Positions 20,979 through 35,234 are shown, numbered from the stretch's first letter. The stretch is 64,000 bases of DNA from Nautilus pompilius (GCA_018389105.1 JACATO010000307.1:2922001-2986000), one strand, 5' to 3'. Made by a program: numbers and translations. Notes: generated from the sequence alone by a model not told the origin.

Positions 20979-21040
20979 TACTTCACATCATCGAAACTTT
21001 AGAACGTAAGGGTTAACTGAAAAGAAGATGCCATTACACA

Positions 21041-21238
21041 GGTGTGTGTGTGTGTGTGTGTGTGTTGTGTGTGTGTGTGTGTTGTGTGTGTTTGAGTATT
21101 ATGTGTATTTTTGTATGTGTTTGTATGTGTTTGTATGTGTTTGTGTTTGTGTTTATGTGTGTGTGTATGTGTATTTGTGTCTGTATGTGTTTGTATGTGT
21201 TTGTGTGTGTTGTGTGTTTGTGTGTTTGTGTGTGTGTT

Positions 21239-21277
<39 letters not shown>

Positions 21278-21284
21278 TGTATGT
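21041..21284. repeat. (GT)n microsatellite, imperfect
   Basis: About 240 bp of GT repeats with TTGT and TATGT interruptions, starting about 60 bp beyond the right end of the 19.7 kb transposon. The Val/Cys-rich open frames here are repeat artefacts. Confidence 0.95.
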
Positions 21285-22740
21285 TAATGAAAAAATGATA
21301 TAATATTGCTTATATTTTCTTTTAAAGTCCTTTAAAAAATTGTTCTGCTGTTTATCAAAAAACATTAAAATCTAAGGTTCCATCAAATAGATTCCTGAAC
21401 CGGAGAAAATGTTACTCAGCATTTTTCTTATATATTTACTTAGTCGACTCTACCCGATATATTTACTAGAGATGTTTCGGACTTCTGAATTAGCACCAGT
21501 AAATCATGACTTTGCCAGTTTCTGACATTTAACCAGAAGTCTATCATACAATGAAGTAATCAAAGTAGTTGTTTGATTGTGCATTCAGTTTGTAAAAATA
21601 AACAACGTAACGACATCAACAAAAAAAATAAAGTATTATTATAATTATGTATTTCTATAGTAATTCGGTGCCTTAAGTACACTTTAGAATGATAAGATAG
21701 TTATGAAATTGTTTATAAAGTCTTTAAAAATAAATTATAGATAGATTTCGAGCCTAGAAGATCCACTTCTGCCAATCCTTATTCAGTATTAAGAAAACTA
21801 CAGAGTTTTATGTTGAGCACAGGGCGCCGGTCAAGATGTCAGGGAAGCACCTAACCCCGAATCTACTTTTCATATATGAAGCAAAATTTCAATTTTCAGT
21901 ATCCCTGATACAAAGTTGATGATTCCCGAAAATGGTCCTTATAAATCACGACAAGGGTGACACTTTTAGAAACATGCAAAAGCAGGCTGACTTTATATCT
22001 GCGTCGTCACCTCAAATACTTGATTTAGTAAGTAACAGCGGCGATATAAAAGCGAAGTGGCATCTGCCCGTCGGTGGAGTTCCAACCATTAGCGACGCGC
22101 ATGGCGTCTTACGATGGAAACCGAAAGTATGCAAATCGGAATGGAGCGCCCCCTATCGAGTTACAACCAATGGTAGCTGAAACGCACTGAAAGAAAGAAA
22201 GAAATTCTAGCAGTCCGAAACTGGTAATCGAATTCCTTATTCCAAAATTAGCTGGTAGAAATTCGGCCTTTTTTCCCCCCCTTTTGTTAATATGTAGGCA
22301 GGGAAACGACATCCGGTCGACTTGTTCGCTGAAAGCGGGTCTATAAACAGATCTGTGGCTGCTCTGGGTCGATCCGTTTACAGAGAAACAAAACCAGAAT
22401 GTGCAGCGAAAACAGTCAGAACGAGGTTGGAAGGCAATGGCTTGTTGTTGTTGTTGTTGAATTCTTTGTGACGCGTCCAGAACAACGTGAACAACCAGAT
22501 TCCCCCCCCCCCCAGCCACTTATACAACGACTGCTGTGCTGGAGTTCTCCTGTCTTTTCAGTTCCTTCCCCGATCCAGCTGTTCATCTTCCTGGTAATAT
22601 AAATAAGAAAGCTTAACAACGCAGCGAACTTAGTAACTATAAAACGCACGGCGCATTAGTATCTTTATGGGCTTCTGGTCTGGTTTAAACTGCATCACAA
22701 ATAAGAAGTTAGTTCCATCATCTGGAATTCTTCAAAAAAG

Positions 22741-22775
22741 AACAGCAATGGCCAAAATTATTGCGTTACCTTATC
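22741..22775 (+). mobile_element. Tc1-like terminal-repeat remnant
   Basis: ACAGCAATGGCCAAAATTAT resembles a Tc1-family inverted-repeat end (CAGTGGTGGCCAAAATTATT). No matching opposite end or transposase was found close by. Confidence 0.3.
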
Positions 22776-24654
22776 TTAGAAGGTGAGAAATGTTCATTTG
22801 GTGACATCACGTCGGAAGTAGGTCGTCCCTCGCAGAATTTCCAGCTTATAAACGTTTACAGATTGTGTCACGTTTAGAAATAATGGTTAATGGTTAGTGG
22901 CAAATTTTAGAGTGCGACAGGTTTTACAAACAATGTTTCGTTGTTGATCGGATAGAGAAGATCGAGCTGAGAGGCAAATAAACTCTAGTCTCGTGACTCG
23001 CGAGATATGCTATCTTTTCTCCGCCATATTCTGATTTTTGGTCTAGCGTTTGACCATTTAGATTTTCAATTATTTTTGGAGTATTTCCTACTGTTTTTTT
23101 TTTCTCATTCTATTATTTATATTTTAGTTACCTACTCAGTCTTTCAGTTGCATTTCCTGTAAACGCTTCGTGTTCTAGTTACGGTTCCAGCGACTGCCAT
23201 GTGGTGTTTTGATTTCTTTTCCAGTGACTGATCAGCGATCCGCTTCCTTGGATCTTTTACCTTTACGAATAAGAAAGTTGGGAAAAACGTTTAACAGTTC
23301 TTCCGTTAGGATTCCCGAAAATCACTAATACGAGTTTCCAAAGAAAATTTGGAAGCAAACCGCTTAGCTTTGAACAAAATTGGCAAATGAACCGACAAAT
23401 CAGAGTAACACAAAGTTATCGTTTTCAGCTAGAAACCAACTGCCGCTCTTAAATTCCCATGTGTGACAACATACCTAACATTTAGAGGTTGTTAGTTCAT
23501 TAACTTTATTTCATATCTTCTGATTAGTTCAGCTACCAGTTTCTTTCAGCAAAAAAAATATTCTGGATTTATCTTTTAGTAGCTAGAATAATATTCAAAA
23601 TCGTTAATATTCTCTTATCTGACAATTTAGGGGACTTGATTTGTTTTGCAGGAAGAACATCTACCGAAATAACGCCTTTCAAGCACAGCATTCCAACGAG
23701 AATTTTCTGTTGTTGTTGTTTTAATCCTGTTTTTTAATCTGTTTTCTAAACCCTGTTTGTTTTTTTGGAAAACTAAATCGTTCGTAATATTCTAAAACAG
23801 GAAGGTCATTGCCCCTCTGTCTGGCTGGGCCCCTGTCTGTCAATAAATCTTCTCTTGAGAAACTGCCTGATGAAAACAAACACCGGCCTATTTCTTCGTG
23901 CCGTAGGGGGCCAAAAATATGTTAGTGGGGTGTTTGACCTCTGTGCCTGAGTAATTCTTGTGTTCATCGTTTGTCACCGCAGAGGAAAAGCTGTTCGTTG
24001 ATAAACACCTTGAGCAAACTTGTAGCTCGTCTTTGAACCGATTAAAAGTGTCACGTGTCCATTCTCCGATTAATTTGGTTACAACGTTTGGGGTCGTAAA
24101 GGCAAGTAATCTAAACTTTGTACTCGAGACGACCGACTAGAAAGAATTATCTATCTCGATGTTTGAGCGAGTGAAGAAACGAGAACAAGAAATCTTGCCA
24201 TAGCATGAGCCAGATGTCTATCACGATGTATTTGTGTAGGCGATGTGCACGGAGGTCTCCTGATTCCGGTTGAGAGAACTTATTAGTCAATCTGTAGAGA
24301 GCTTCGAGCACGAATAGCGCTTTTCAGATTGAATAATTTAATTTTCCGACGTGAGGCACATTGCACTTTGAAAACTGTTTAAAAACATCCGTGTGACCTG
24401 TTCGTGGTTGCGAGTTGTTGGTCCTATTTTGAGATAATCAACGTTTCACCTAACAGCAAACAGCAGGGAGGGTTCTAAATTGGCTTCGTGCAGAAGCTTT
24501 CAACTACTCGTTTTGTTTTTCCGGACTAATGCTATATTATTCAGCGATTCCAAGGCGGACCGTCTCCGAAAGTAATTTCCAGCACATGTGGTTATAAGCT
24601 AGTGGTCAGAAGCATTAAATTAGATGTAGAGACAAGAAAGGTGATAATGGATGG

Positions 24655-24789
24655 ATGCTCTCTCTCTGTACTGACATCATCTCTCTGTACTGACGTCATC
24701 TCTCTCTCTCTCTTTCTCTCTCTCTGTACTGACGTCATCTCTCTCTGTACTGACGTCATTTCTCTCTCTTTCTTTCTCTCTGTACTGAC

Positions 24790-24829
<40 letters not shown>

Positions 24830-24856
24830 TCCCTCTCCCTCTTTCTCTCTCTCCAC
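24655..24856. repeat. CT array with embedded CRE palindromes
   Basis: (CT)n is interrupted by a recurring word, TGTACTGACGTCATCTCTCT. Perfect TGACGTCA palindromes sit at 24691, 24730 and 24751, with one-base variants at 24672 and 24786. TGACGTCA is the consensus CRE/CREB-ATF site. A related array at 59783-59905 carries the same word on the other strand. Confidence 0.9.
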
Positions 24857-25219
24857 CCACGGTTGATTTATAGGTGCAATCTCCAGTCCGTTTTTTGACA
24901 GGATGGTATTATGCATACGTTTAAATACTAATAAAAGCTGGGAGGTGTTTTGGAACAATTCCTGCTTGATGTGCAGACTGACTTCTAAGAAGAAACTATC
25001 GTTCAATGCTTAATTCAGACGCCCAGATTGCTTCTCTGAATTTGGGGATGGATCCTTTGGGTTAAAAAATAAACTAAATAAAATGATGAAGAATCTGTTT
25101 TGACGATGATCAAGACAATTACTGACTATCCCGCTTTGCTAACAAATGCCAATCCGAGTATTTATTATTTTACGTAAAGTTTTCAGAAACCAAACAAATA
25201 AACAGCTAGATTAAGAATA

Positions 25220-26264
25220 ACGGGTCATTACAAAGTTTTGTCGGTTTCTATATTATGTTAATTTGTGTTTCATCTTTTGCCTGCTTGTGAAGGTGTATGT
25301 AGGTAAGTTATATAACGTTTTGTAGTGTGTGCTTTGGCGTACCTTATGAAGAACGTACCTTTTTAAAAATCATGAAATGGAATTTTGTTTCAGGGATCTG
25401 AGTGCAGCATGGATAGAAAAAGGGTTTTGTGCCATTTTGCTTCACCAGTTAAAACCAGGCCACAGAGCGAGCGAGGCAACCCGTAACATTAAGCAGGATG
25501 GGGCGAGGACACAGCAGATGATCGAACAGTACAGCGATGGTTTGGAAAGTTTCGATCAGGAGATGAGAGCCTCGGAGATAAGGAAGGTAGCGGACGTCCT
25601 TCCAGCTGTGATGACGACCGTCTGAAAATCTCATTTGAAGCCGATCCAAGAAAAACATTGCGAGAAATTGGTGGAGAGCTTGACGTAAGCACTGCAGCTG
25701 TTTGCCGGGATCTTGACGCAATCGGCCAGGTGAAAAGGCTTGACAGGTGGATGCCTCACGAGTTGAATGAACAACAACAACGGACTGCAACCTGGCGAAA
25801 CCATCGCAGGTGAAAGGTACCGTCGTGAAGTAAACGCTGTTCATCAGAAACTCTCCCAACGACAGCCGCCATTGGTGAGTCGAAGAGGTCCAATCCTGCT
25901 CCAGGACAATGCTCGTCCTCGTGACTCTCACAAACTGAACATGTTGGGGTACGGAGTTCTCCCTCACCAGCCTATTTACCACACCTCCCTCCCACAGACT
26001 ACCACCTTTTCAAACACCTTGACAGCTTCCTCCGTATGAAATCCCTCTCCAACCAAGCAGCAATTGTAACTGCCTTCAAACAGTTTATCAACTCCAGAAA
26101 TTCAGATTTTTTTTCAAAATGGTATAAATGCACTTGTAACTCATTGGCAGAAGTGTACTGATTGTAATGGAACTTACTTTGATTAATATACTTCACGTTC
26201 AGCAAAGATATGAAGTCTCTTTGTTGCCGTAGAAAACAGACAAAACGTTTTTTTGGCAACCTGA
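25220..26264 (+). mobile_element. Mariner element, internally deleted copy
   Basis: About 1045 bp with TA at both ends (25218 and 26265). The start reads ACGGGTCATTACAAAG and the end reads, on the minus strand, TCAGGTTGCCAAAAAAACG, forming short diverged TIRs. It aligns along its length to the copy at 60141-61391 but lacks roughly 200 bp in the middle, near 25780. The plus-strand transposase sense includes LKPGHRASEATRNI at the start, LLQDNARP near 25890 and KHLDSFLRMKSLSNQAA near the end. Confidence 0.85.
25377..26110 (+). pseudogene. Mariner transposase remnant (deleted)
   Basis: The helix-turn-helix region is recognisable (LKPGHRASEATRNI, then ADPRKTLREIGGELDVSTAA and WMPHELNEQ). The frame is broken several times. 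The central part that in the sister copy holds CDEKWILYD, with the first catalytic Asp, is deleted. The second catalytic region (QDNARP) and the C-terminal NQAAIVTAFKQFINSR part survive. It belongs to the Hsmar/mariner type. It cannot make an active enzyme. Confidence 0.85.
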
Positions 26265-29200
26265 TAGATTCATAAATAAAAATTTAAACGGAGACTTTAA
26301 ACGTAATTTAACATCCTTATGCAATAAGGCAAAAGTTCAGCCTAGAAGTGAATTTATTCTAATAATTTTAACCTATTTTCCTTGATGCAGTAAGTGCGAT
26401 CTGGCTTTTGGTGATTTATTAAAAAATTACGGGACCACAGCTGACAATGTTTGTTATTTAAAAATCTTTAACTTTTCTGAAGGCCATCTGACATCCATTT
26501 TAATTTCAAATCTGCAATACAGCTGAAAGTGATACGCTCATGCCCTTCTTTCCCTTCTACCTGACCAGGGTCCGAAAAGCGAGGGAGTTTCGCTTGTAAG
26601 TCTGAATACAACCAGTGGCATTCAGTGAATCGTAACAGCGTTCAGCCACCTCCGAGTGATAAGCCAACGGAGACCGGCTGTCCTGGTTATTCCAGTTTGG
26701 AACCATCCCGCCACACGGCTGCAGTCGGGGTAAATTCTGAACGATTTTTTAAAAAAACAAACTCTCAAACAAATGGTATGAAATAAGTGCGCTTATTTAC
26801 TCTAAATTTCATCTATGAAAACTGAACTGACACCTTGACTTCCTTGTTATAGTTTACAAGCCGAATAGCGAAGTGAACTCTATAATGTCTTTACGAGTTA
26901 ATAATTAATTCGAGTTCTTTTGACGATTCTTTTGACGGTTCTTCTGACTATTAAATTTGGACGCTAAAAAGTCTGTTGAGACTGCGGGCCAATATTATTT
27001 AAAATATTCTTCTCTCTTTTACGGAAGATGCGAGTTTACCGACCTATCATTCTGTGTGCATTATGCCCACCTCACATACAGACATTCATATATTAGCAAA
27101 CACACACACGGATATTCACATAATACTCACAGCTGGTTATTTTTACCCTTGTATTCTGTTATTATTGATTTTGTGCCATTTACCGTATATTCTTTGTACC
27201 CATCTTTGATATTCATCTAGACGGCATTATTTTATTCTCAGAAAATCTGCCCATGATTAACGTTTCTAAATTGTTCCAAGATAAACAACACTTCTGTGAG
27301 AATAGCTCGTGACAGGAGAACTAATTTCTGCTCCTGACTTTAAACGATTCCCTCTTAAAGCAACATTATGGACATAAGGGTCAGGTTCAGTGGCCGCGTT
27401 TTCTTCTAACGTTCATTTGTCTGCAACGGTCTTCGATTCTCTCGGCGTCTGTAGTTTAATTAATTTTACGACAATCATAAATAAGCACGCTACACAGATT
27501 CTTTATTTCCTCCCTTACCCCGTTGACACTTTTCAATAAACCAGGGGAAAAAAGAAAAAAAAAAAACACGAGAGGTTTGTCTCCAATAAACCTTCGGCCA
27601 ACAACCGATATTTACGACATCGTCAGTAAATATTCACACGAAGAGGTTCCCAATAAACTGGAGAGTTTCTAGTAACAAAGTGGGAGATTTCTTTTGTTAG
27701 AATTCGAGTTGATAGCCTCAGTTTATGGATGTTAAAGTAACAGCTGGACACGAAAACGTCTGTGGAGAAAACGCAGAGCAACTTAAGAGTGATGGGAAGA
27801 CCTTTCCCGTCCCAGCATGAAGAATGCCTGGATAAGCAAGATGGACCGGAATTGTCTTCTCTCGGCCAACTAGCGAGAGCTTGTGAAATACAGTAACCGG
27901 GAAAATATTTGAACAGATTAAAATTAAACTTAATAACCTGAATAAATTATGCAATGTTTGCTAAATTTTTGAAAGGACACGTTTAGGGTAAACTTTCCGT
28001 TACATGGTAAGCCATCTTTACTTTCACTTTATTTTTCATCTTCGCATGGCAGTTACGATTTAATGCCGTGTATACATCTCGTAGAAAGAAATGGTCTTTG
28101 GCTCCCGGTGCCAGTCATTAAATATAAATTAAAGGCAAATTTCGGTCTATGTAAGAAATTGGTGTAACCCCTTTAACACAAAAAATTAAATGTCGATTAA
28201 CAACCATTCAAGAATCAACGTACATTTTACAAATGAGTTGTTACAAAATGAAAAAGAGCTAAAAAAAAGAAGTATATACAGCAGATTATTCAGGAAAAAA
28301 AAACAAGATTTTAGATTTTAAATGGCTACATGTCAGTACAGAAACACATTGGCACGTCTAGAAACGTGCATGAACATCTGAGATCCTATGGCATCTATTG
28401 TATCACAGACCGTTTGTTTAATATTTAAGCATGTTATTCAAAAAAGATGCACGTGTTTTGAGTTTAGTTTTTTAAAGCTGTTTTACAGGTGAAAGCACCA
28501 CTTGTATAGCATCGCACGTTTAGAATTTTGAACATGTACTATTTTGGGTCTAAATATCTGTGTCCAACATTCGGACTTTAATGGATGGTATCCCGTCTCA
28601 GACACCCGATGCAGCCTGACACACTGTACGCATTTAAAATCTAAGGACCAGGCTATCGTATCCATTGTCCTGTTTCTTTCCTGAGGGCCCTGGCATTAGT
28701 TAAGATGGGTTTCTGCTTCACTGTAGCATAGCGAAACTAAACCTGATTTTGCAATGTGTACACGCTCGGTTCTACGACGGTCGGAAGAGTTTCGAAGATG
28801 GAACTTTTCGCAAAACGTTTTTTTTTTTTTTTTTAAAAAAGCCATCTTATGGCTTAGATGAAGAAGGTATTTAAACTGTTTACCGATCAGACTTTGTTGT
28901 CGCTGGAGACAGCGGTTCTTTAATAGCCAGTAGATTTCCTTACCATGTAAACATCCATCAATTCCAATGACTCCGTAAATGCAAGAATTTTATCTATTGA
29001 CATATTTCATAAGACATTGCAATGATGCCTTCGTGTTTATAATGCAAAGCTCTTCAATTGCCTTTCGTCCGTAATATGATTTTTTCACGAAACCGTTCGT
29101 TAGGTCCGTCGGATTTAACTGACAGCGGGGGATTAATGGCCCTAATTTACTGACTCCCTTTTTATTTTACTAGCGGTACGGTTTACCGAGACGTAAAATC

Positions 29201-29504
29201 GATACACCAAAGACTCGTCCTAGAGACCTGTTGTGCTGAATTAACGAGTCGGGGAAATGATTTCCGCCCTGTGGCTCTGTCTGTTTGTTTTCCGGAAAGC
29301 TGAATGCAACCGATGCAGTGCAGTTCATAGAATTTTGTCTGAAGCGGGCGTCTGAAATCGTTACGCCCAGTGCAAGATAACAGCCGACGGATGGTGCGCA
29401 AGCAGGTGCTTGCACTAACCTCTCGCCGTAAACCGGAACTTGTCGCGCGCGTGGGATTTCGGGATTTTCCGTGTCACTATTATTCAGATCGACGATAATC
29501 GGAA

Positions 29505-29512
29505 ATGGCGTC
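29505..29512 (+). other. Weak candidate start exon (ATG plus GTAAGT)
   Basis: ATGGCGTC is followed at once by the consensus donor GTAAGT, in a CpG-rich patch (about 29340-29520). It codes only Met-Ala and two bases. Such tiny first exons exist, but this can easily be chance. Confidence 0.12.
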
Positions 29513-30642
29513 GTAAGTGGACTCGTTTGTAAAACATCTGGAGAAGTGAAAGAAGAAAAGAGAATCCTACAGCTTGGGAGGGAAAAAAATATTATTTAGC
29601 ACTTCGTAAGTCGACTTTAAATATTTAGATGATTTTGCGCCTTAATTGGGAACTAAAACCGAGTGGTATCCGCCGAGTCGGAGCCTAGCGGTGCTAACGT
29701 TAAGCTTCTACTGCGGGATTGCGACATTTTTATTGTTTCACGACGATGCACAAATGTTTCCCCTTTCCTATCTGAAACAATGATGTTAACTGTTTTTATA
29801 ATACGAAAACAAACTAGAAGCTAGGACAATTAACAGTGGAACATAATCTTCAAAAAACGAATAAACTTGCTATTAGTAGCTGCTCTGGTAACCCTTGACG
29901 ACTTGGTGAAAAGTAGTTTTGATGTCTTTCTAGGTCCCCGTTGTCTTCTTTGTTTCCAAAAAAACAATTAACTATAATTGGAAAAGTGGAAAGGAAATCC
30001 ACACGTGGCATTAGAAACCGTATATACTAACCACAGCCAGTGTTGAGGTTAGTAAAATCTGGCACCCATTTTCACTGACAGGAAGTTATAAATGTCTTCA
30101 AAAGTGGGGTGTGGTTCGGTAGATACACGAGTGATGCAGTGGACTAAAGCCATAAACAAAATCTATTAGGTATTTAGCGAACAGTTACGATTACCTCATT
30201 CCGAAATCTGGGCGTATTAGCCAGCAGAGTTTCTTCTAATATAGTGATGGAAAATCCCGGAAGTATCATTCTGCTTTATAGTTGACGCGATGGCTAAAAA
30301 TCAGCATATTAAACCAGTAATGAGTTTTAATTTAATAAAATTTTGCTTTGTAATGTCATAACTTTTCAGTTTAGTTTAAGTAACGTATTGTCTTCCATTT
30401 GTAACTTTACCTTTTTGGGGTCTTTAGCGGGCACATGATCACGTGAAGAAAAAACTTAGGAAATTCTACCTGAATATCGATCTGCAATATCAGTTATTTT
30501 AAAGCGAAGACTGCATCATGACAGTTTTTATTGCTGCAATCAGATTCGCAGTACCCGGCTATATTATTTTGGTCAGCTCATTATTGAATGAGCTAAATCT
30601 CAGGTGAGATTATGTAGGTATTTCAGACGTCCAGTTGGCAGA

Positions 30643-30819
30643 TCCTGCGACGTTTTTCCGTTTTCGAGAGGCTGTTATAGACTATTCAGGGTATAGTCAG
30701 TTGAGTCATCAAGGGTTCGCAAAGGATCTCGGCATCTCTGGTGGATCTTGTGTCAAAATTAAAGCTGATTTCCCCCCGAGAAGATCGCGGCTGCTGCTGC
30801 CGTCGAAGAGCTGAAGCAC
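30643..30819 (+). other. Unassigned open segment after a TTTCAG
   Basis: After a TTTCAG acceptor-like site the plus strand is open for about 60 codons, including PATFFRFREAVIDYSGYSQ and GFAKDLGISGGSCVKIK, ending at TGA. No family recognised and no flanking exon found. Confidence 0.15.
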
Positions 30820-32835
30820 CACCACCAACGGTGACGCTGGGGACCGACCATTACAGGAAAGAGTGATGCGCCCTAGCACTGATGAGATATCTCGCTACTG
30901 CTCTCGGCTGGACCAGAACTTGCTTGGTGGACTGGTCCTTTCGAGACTGTGTGTTATTTTGTATATCTCCGTCACGGTGATCGATCCTATCAAAAGACCC
31001 TGCTAAAACTCTATAATTTCCTTATATGAGGGGGAAAGCGGCCAAGAGGAGCGGAAGGAAAAAAATGAACGGTCCAACGTCAACGACTTGGCTTCTGATG
31101 GTGTGTAACAGGTGCAAGCCTTCGTCTAGCTGTACTGAAACGCTTCGAAAGATCTGATCAACGAACAGGTATGGTACGACCCTCGGGAGTTGGCGGCGAG
31201 TGCTCTCCTCCACTGATCGAAGACTTCGAAATTCACGCTGGAGGTCGCATCTGGGATTGGAGAAGACAACGAAGACCATCAACCCAGTGTTTACAGTAGA
31301 CGGTCGAGTATGGGAGTGTATCATAGACTGGGCTCCCTAGTGGAGAGATGGAAGTGGTGCTCATCGAAGGATGTCTCACTTCTGCCATTTTTCAGACTCG
31401 TATCCTAAAATTGGACCAAATTTGATGCCTACAGTTTTAATTGTACAGCGCTACGCGCCACATCTTTTGTGTGATCACAGTCTGAAATATAAATCAATAT
31501 TTGGTAGAGCACCCGTGTGATCTCCTAGATCTGGACCATTAGCTGAGACAAACCCGTACGTCTCCCGCCAACTTGATGGAATTAAATAAAACTCACATGC
31601 GGATATGGACTACACCGTGGCACAAAAGTTTGTAGATTCAATGACGAACGAAGCAGAGGCTCTATGAAGTACTAACATAAAAAATCCCGCACTATTTCCT
31701 GTCTTTGTCTGCTATATTCTGAAACAAAGTAAAATATTGTAATAAAGACAAATTTCCAAATTGTTATGGCAGGGCACACTGATGTTTAAGATACTATATG
31801 TATCAAGCAACCGTAAATGTTTGTAAAGACGAATTTAAAACTTTATTATTCATTATCATTTTAATATTGATGTATGGTACTATCTTGAATCTACATAAGA
31901 GTAACTATGATACCCATTGATTTTTAGTAAGATAAGCCAATAGGAACAAAGATGTCTCGAAAGAAAAATGAATTTTGTTATTTAGTGACATTATGTAAGA
32001 ACGGAATATTTCTGGACATTTATCGAAAAGCGTCTTTAGAAGTTTTATTTTTGTATAAACATAGAAATGGTCGCGAGCATCTCATTTTAATCCGTCCTTA
32101 ATAGCTGATTGGAGAGAGCTTCTTTACATCGTATTCGCTTGTCGTGCGAGACAGTAAGTCGGGAAGCATCAGGTAAGGTAATCTTTCTGATGTAAGTTAG
32201 TTATGAAAAGGGTAGATGTTTGAGGAACTGCTTCAACACAGGGAAAGATACAGACAAACATGCCAACGAACTACTACCCTCACCGTAACCATAATTAAAG
32301 ACAGACATGCTGCATAAACGACATAACTTTATAGTGCACTTTTATTTCTATTTGCATTAACAGAAGTACAAAACCATGGTCAGTATGTACAGACATCATC
32401 AGAGTCTCGGGCACGATAAACTAGTCGACCTGTTCTTGCTTTGTTTTGTTATCTCTCTCAAATGGAATGTCTAAAAATACCGGTAATCTGAGTTACTCTT
32501 TTATCTAAGTCCACTAAGGGAACATTGTGCATAGTAAACTACATCTGCAACCTTCGAGTTAATAAAATGCTTTGTTTGTTTATTAAAAGCTCTGCATCAA
32601 ATCAACTGCAATTTATCACATCTACAGCAGCCATACTATTGGATAAGACTCGCCTGGATCTAAATGAAGTAAAGAACACACCTGGATTAGACCAGAGCCT
32701 GTCATGAACATTAATTCTCATTTCTATAGACTGCCAGGTTGTTTATTTTTTACTGATTACTGTCAGTAAAATGCAAACTATTTCAGACGAAGTCACAGAT
32801 TTCATAAAATATGAAATAAATATTTAAAACAAAAA

Positions 32836-32845
32836 TACACACACA

Positions 32846-32882
<37 letters not shown>
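32836..32882. repeat. (AC)n microsatellite
   Basis: About 47 bp of AC repeats with one missing base. Confidence 0.95.
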
Positions 32883-32883
<1 letters not shown>

Positions 32884-35234
32884 GAAACCAGGAATTCTTT
32901 GTTTGATGTATCCACTCTTCGATGCCAGTCGTCTATCACCAGAGAAATATCTTTGAATCTGGGAACCTTAACATAAGAAGCGTTGTTCCCCGTTTCCGAA
33001 GAAACTGTCATACTTCGTTTCCTTCGTTGTTTTATCGATTAAATGGCTGTTCCTTTTTCTTCTCTTATTTTTTCAACAACAAAAAAAATAAAAACACATG
33101 TGAAAATGTTTCCCCGAGAAGGCAAAATTCCCTCGCCCGATCGTCGGTGCCAAGTGACCTCTATTTTATGGTGCTGTTCGTTGCATCCACCTTGCCGGTG
33201 CCTTCCGAAACCGGTCTCTGGGTCTTGTATTGATTTAGAAGCATCTCGTTGGAGTTTCGAACTGAAAATAAAAGAAAAAGCGAAAGGAACCAAAGTAAAA
33301 CAGAGTAAATAATCGAATATTAAAAACAATTTTGCATCTTACATTTCACAAAACCGTGTATTTAATGTGTGAGTGATTATTCTTTAAAGTCTTTGAATAA
33401 ATGCCATGTAAAGCTTATATATGGTCTTCAGTTTATGCCTACTGTTGTAGGTACGTGTGTGCTAAAACAATACCAGTCTGTAGTTGAACATGCTTCACAA
33501 GAGGTAAAGTTCATCAAAGAACTTTCTTTTAAATTTTCGATTACTAGTTTCTGATTTATATATATCTATTAACAGAGATTTTACGCACGTCATTAAAATG
33601 TTAATCTGAAATAATTTTTACAAATTTCCACTTATTTACCTTTGTGTACAATGAAATCGACACCTGGAATTCTGTAACAGGAAATAGCAAAAGATCATCC
33701 TGACTTTACCGCTAATGACCAACGCAAAGAAACAACAAAAAAAAAGAGAGATCGAATTTACTTGGCGTATAAACAGCTGATATCGTTTATATGTCCACGC
33801 AAACAGTGTCTTTTGTGTTCTTTATGTCAGTCCTTAAAGACGGAGCAATAAAGGACTGTCCATTAATAGTTCAGTCACGGAAAATTGTTTCGCAAACCCG
33901 GCTACTGTCGCGAAAAGAGATTTCTCGGCTTAGATGAGCAGCAGCCCGCGGCTCGTGAGAGCAAAAGGCCAGCTCTGCTACTGAGTTAGTAAGACAGGTA
34001 ACGAGCGTGTCTTCACGAAGGGATGGACTTCACATGATCATTACTAAACTACACAGTTGTTTTTGTTTGTCCATCGCGCACCAGGACATTCTATCATCAG
34101 TAATTAGAGTAGCCTTTAGTCGATATCTTGGTGTCAAACAGGTATTTTTAAAATAAATCAAAACTTTATTCACAAAAATAAAAGAAATCGAAGTTTTTTT
34201 TATAATAAAACGAGATACAATGCCTGCCATAATTTTAGAAATCTGTATTTCTTTTACAAACCGCTAATTTTTTTTATTTTTTTTTGTGGAACGCTGAAAA
34301 TAGTCAAGCAAATCTTATTCAGTAGTTGGAACCATCTTCCAGAACCTGTACCCTGTTTAGCATCGAATCAACGAAATTTCCGGTTCGAGTTTCTCCATAT
34401 CCGCGTCAAACTTACTTTAATTATATCATATTGGCAAGACGTGGTAACGTTGCTCTCAGTTGACGATCAAGATGCTTCCAAAGGTTTTATATCCAGGCTT
34501 TCGGATACTCAGGGAAGAAATTTAATGCTTTAATTACTCTTCTTTAGCATGTAGCGTAAACCTCTTGAAAACTAGACACATCGAATATCATCAATGGGTG
34601 CTGTTAGTACAGTAGTAGGGAATGTGTCCTTAAAACGACAATGTACTTGACTGCATGGCGACGTTCTTCGATAAACACCAATTCTGTCCTTCCGCCACCG
34701 CATATTTCAACCCAAGGCCTCGAGAAACCCACCCCCATAACCAACCCTGACCTGAACCGTGGCCTGAAGGTCGGGGTCTTTGTTAAGAGTTTCCGAAACT
34801 TCGGGGTTAACTTGCAGAACCCGAACTCATGGCGAGGAGTATGCAGCTGCCAATACTCGGGGTTCTCGCGAGACACGTCCTTTGACCAGACATTTCAAAA
34901 CGTTTATGCCTCTTCAACAGATGTTTCTTGCACGCCACACGTGCTTGGTAGCTAAGTCGGTTTAAATGGCATTCGAATGCGCGCTCGATTCCTATTGCAT
35001 GGATGACGTCAGAAATAAATAATCGTGACAATGAACGCATCCGTTGGGGAGGGGTTAATGGCACGAGCCTCCGTCGCCTGACCGTTCTTCGCGAAGATAT
35101 ACTAACGGGCGCCTCGCGACAAAGTTCAAAGAGAAGACAGGTTTTGCACTTTTCGGGTCCTTCTCTGGCTTGGAGTCCTGCTAGTCTCTGAAGAGTGACT
35201 TTCCGTCATTAATGGCTGGCAAGAAATCTCCGTG

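Larger units (their letters stand above)
20979..24654. other. Intergenic with microsatellites, no gene seen
   Basis: This holds the GT array at 21041-21284, a (TTG)n and poly-C stretch at 22440-22515, and a Tc1-like end at 22741. The 136-codon minus-strand frame at 22109-22519 starts inside the poly-C and TTG repeats and has no recognisable product. Confidence 0.5.

Noticed and set aside
21028..21303. Val/Cys-rich open frames on the plus strand and a Thr/His-rich frame on the minus strand
   Set aside because: Products of the GT microsatellite.
22109..22519. 136-codon minus-strand frame with a Gly and Gln run
   Set aside because: The start lies in poly-C and TTG repeats; no motif, splice support or recognisable fold.
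23900..23925. Third Tc1-like end (GGGGGCCAAAAATATG)
   Set aside because: Only the short GGCCAAAA core matches and no partner end is in the expected orientation.
25449..25982. 177-codon minus-strand frame
   Set aside because: Antisense shadow of the decayed mariner transposase; the plus strand has the recognisable motifs.
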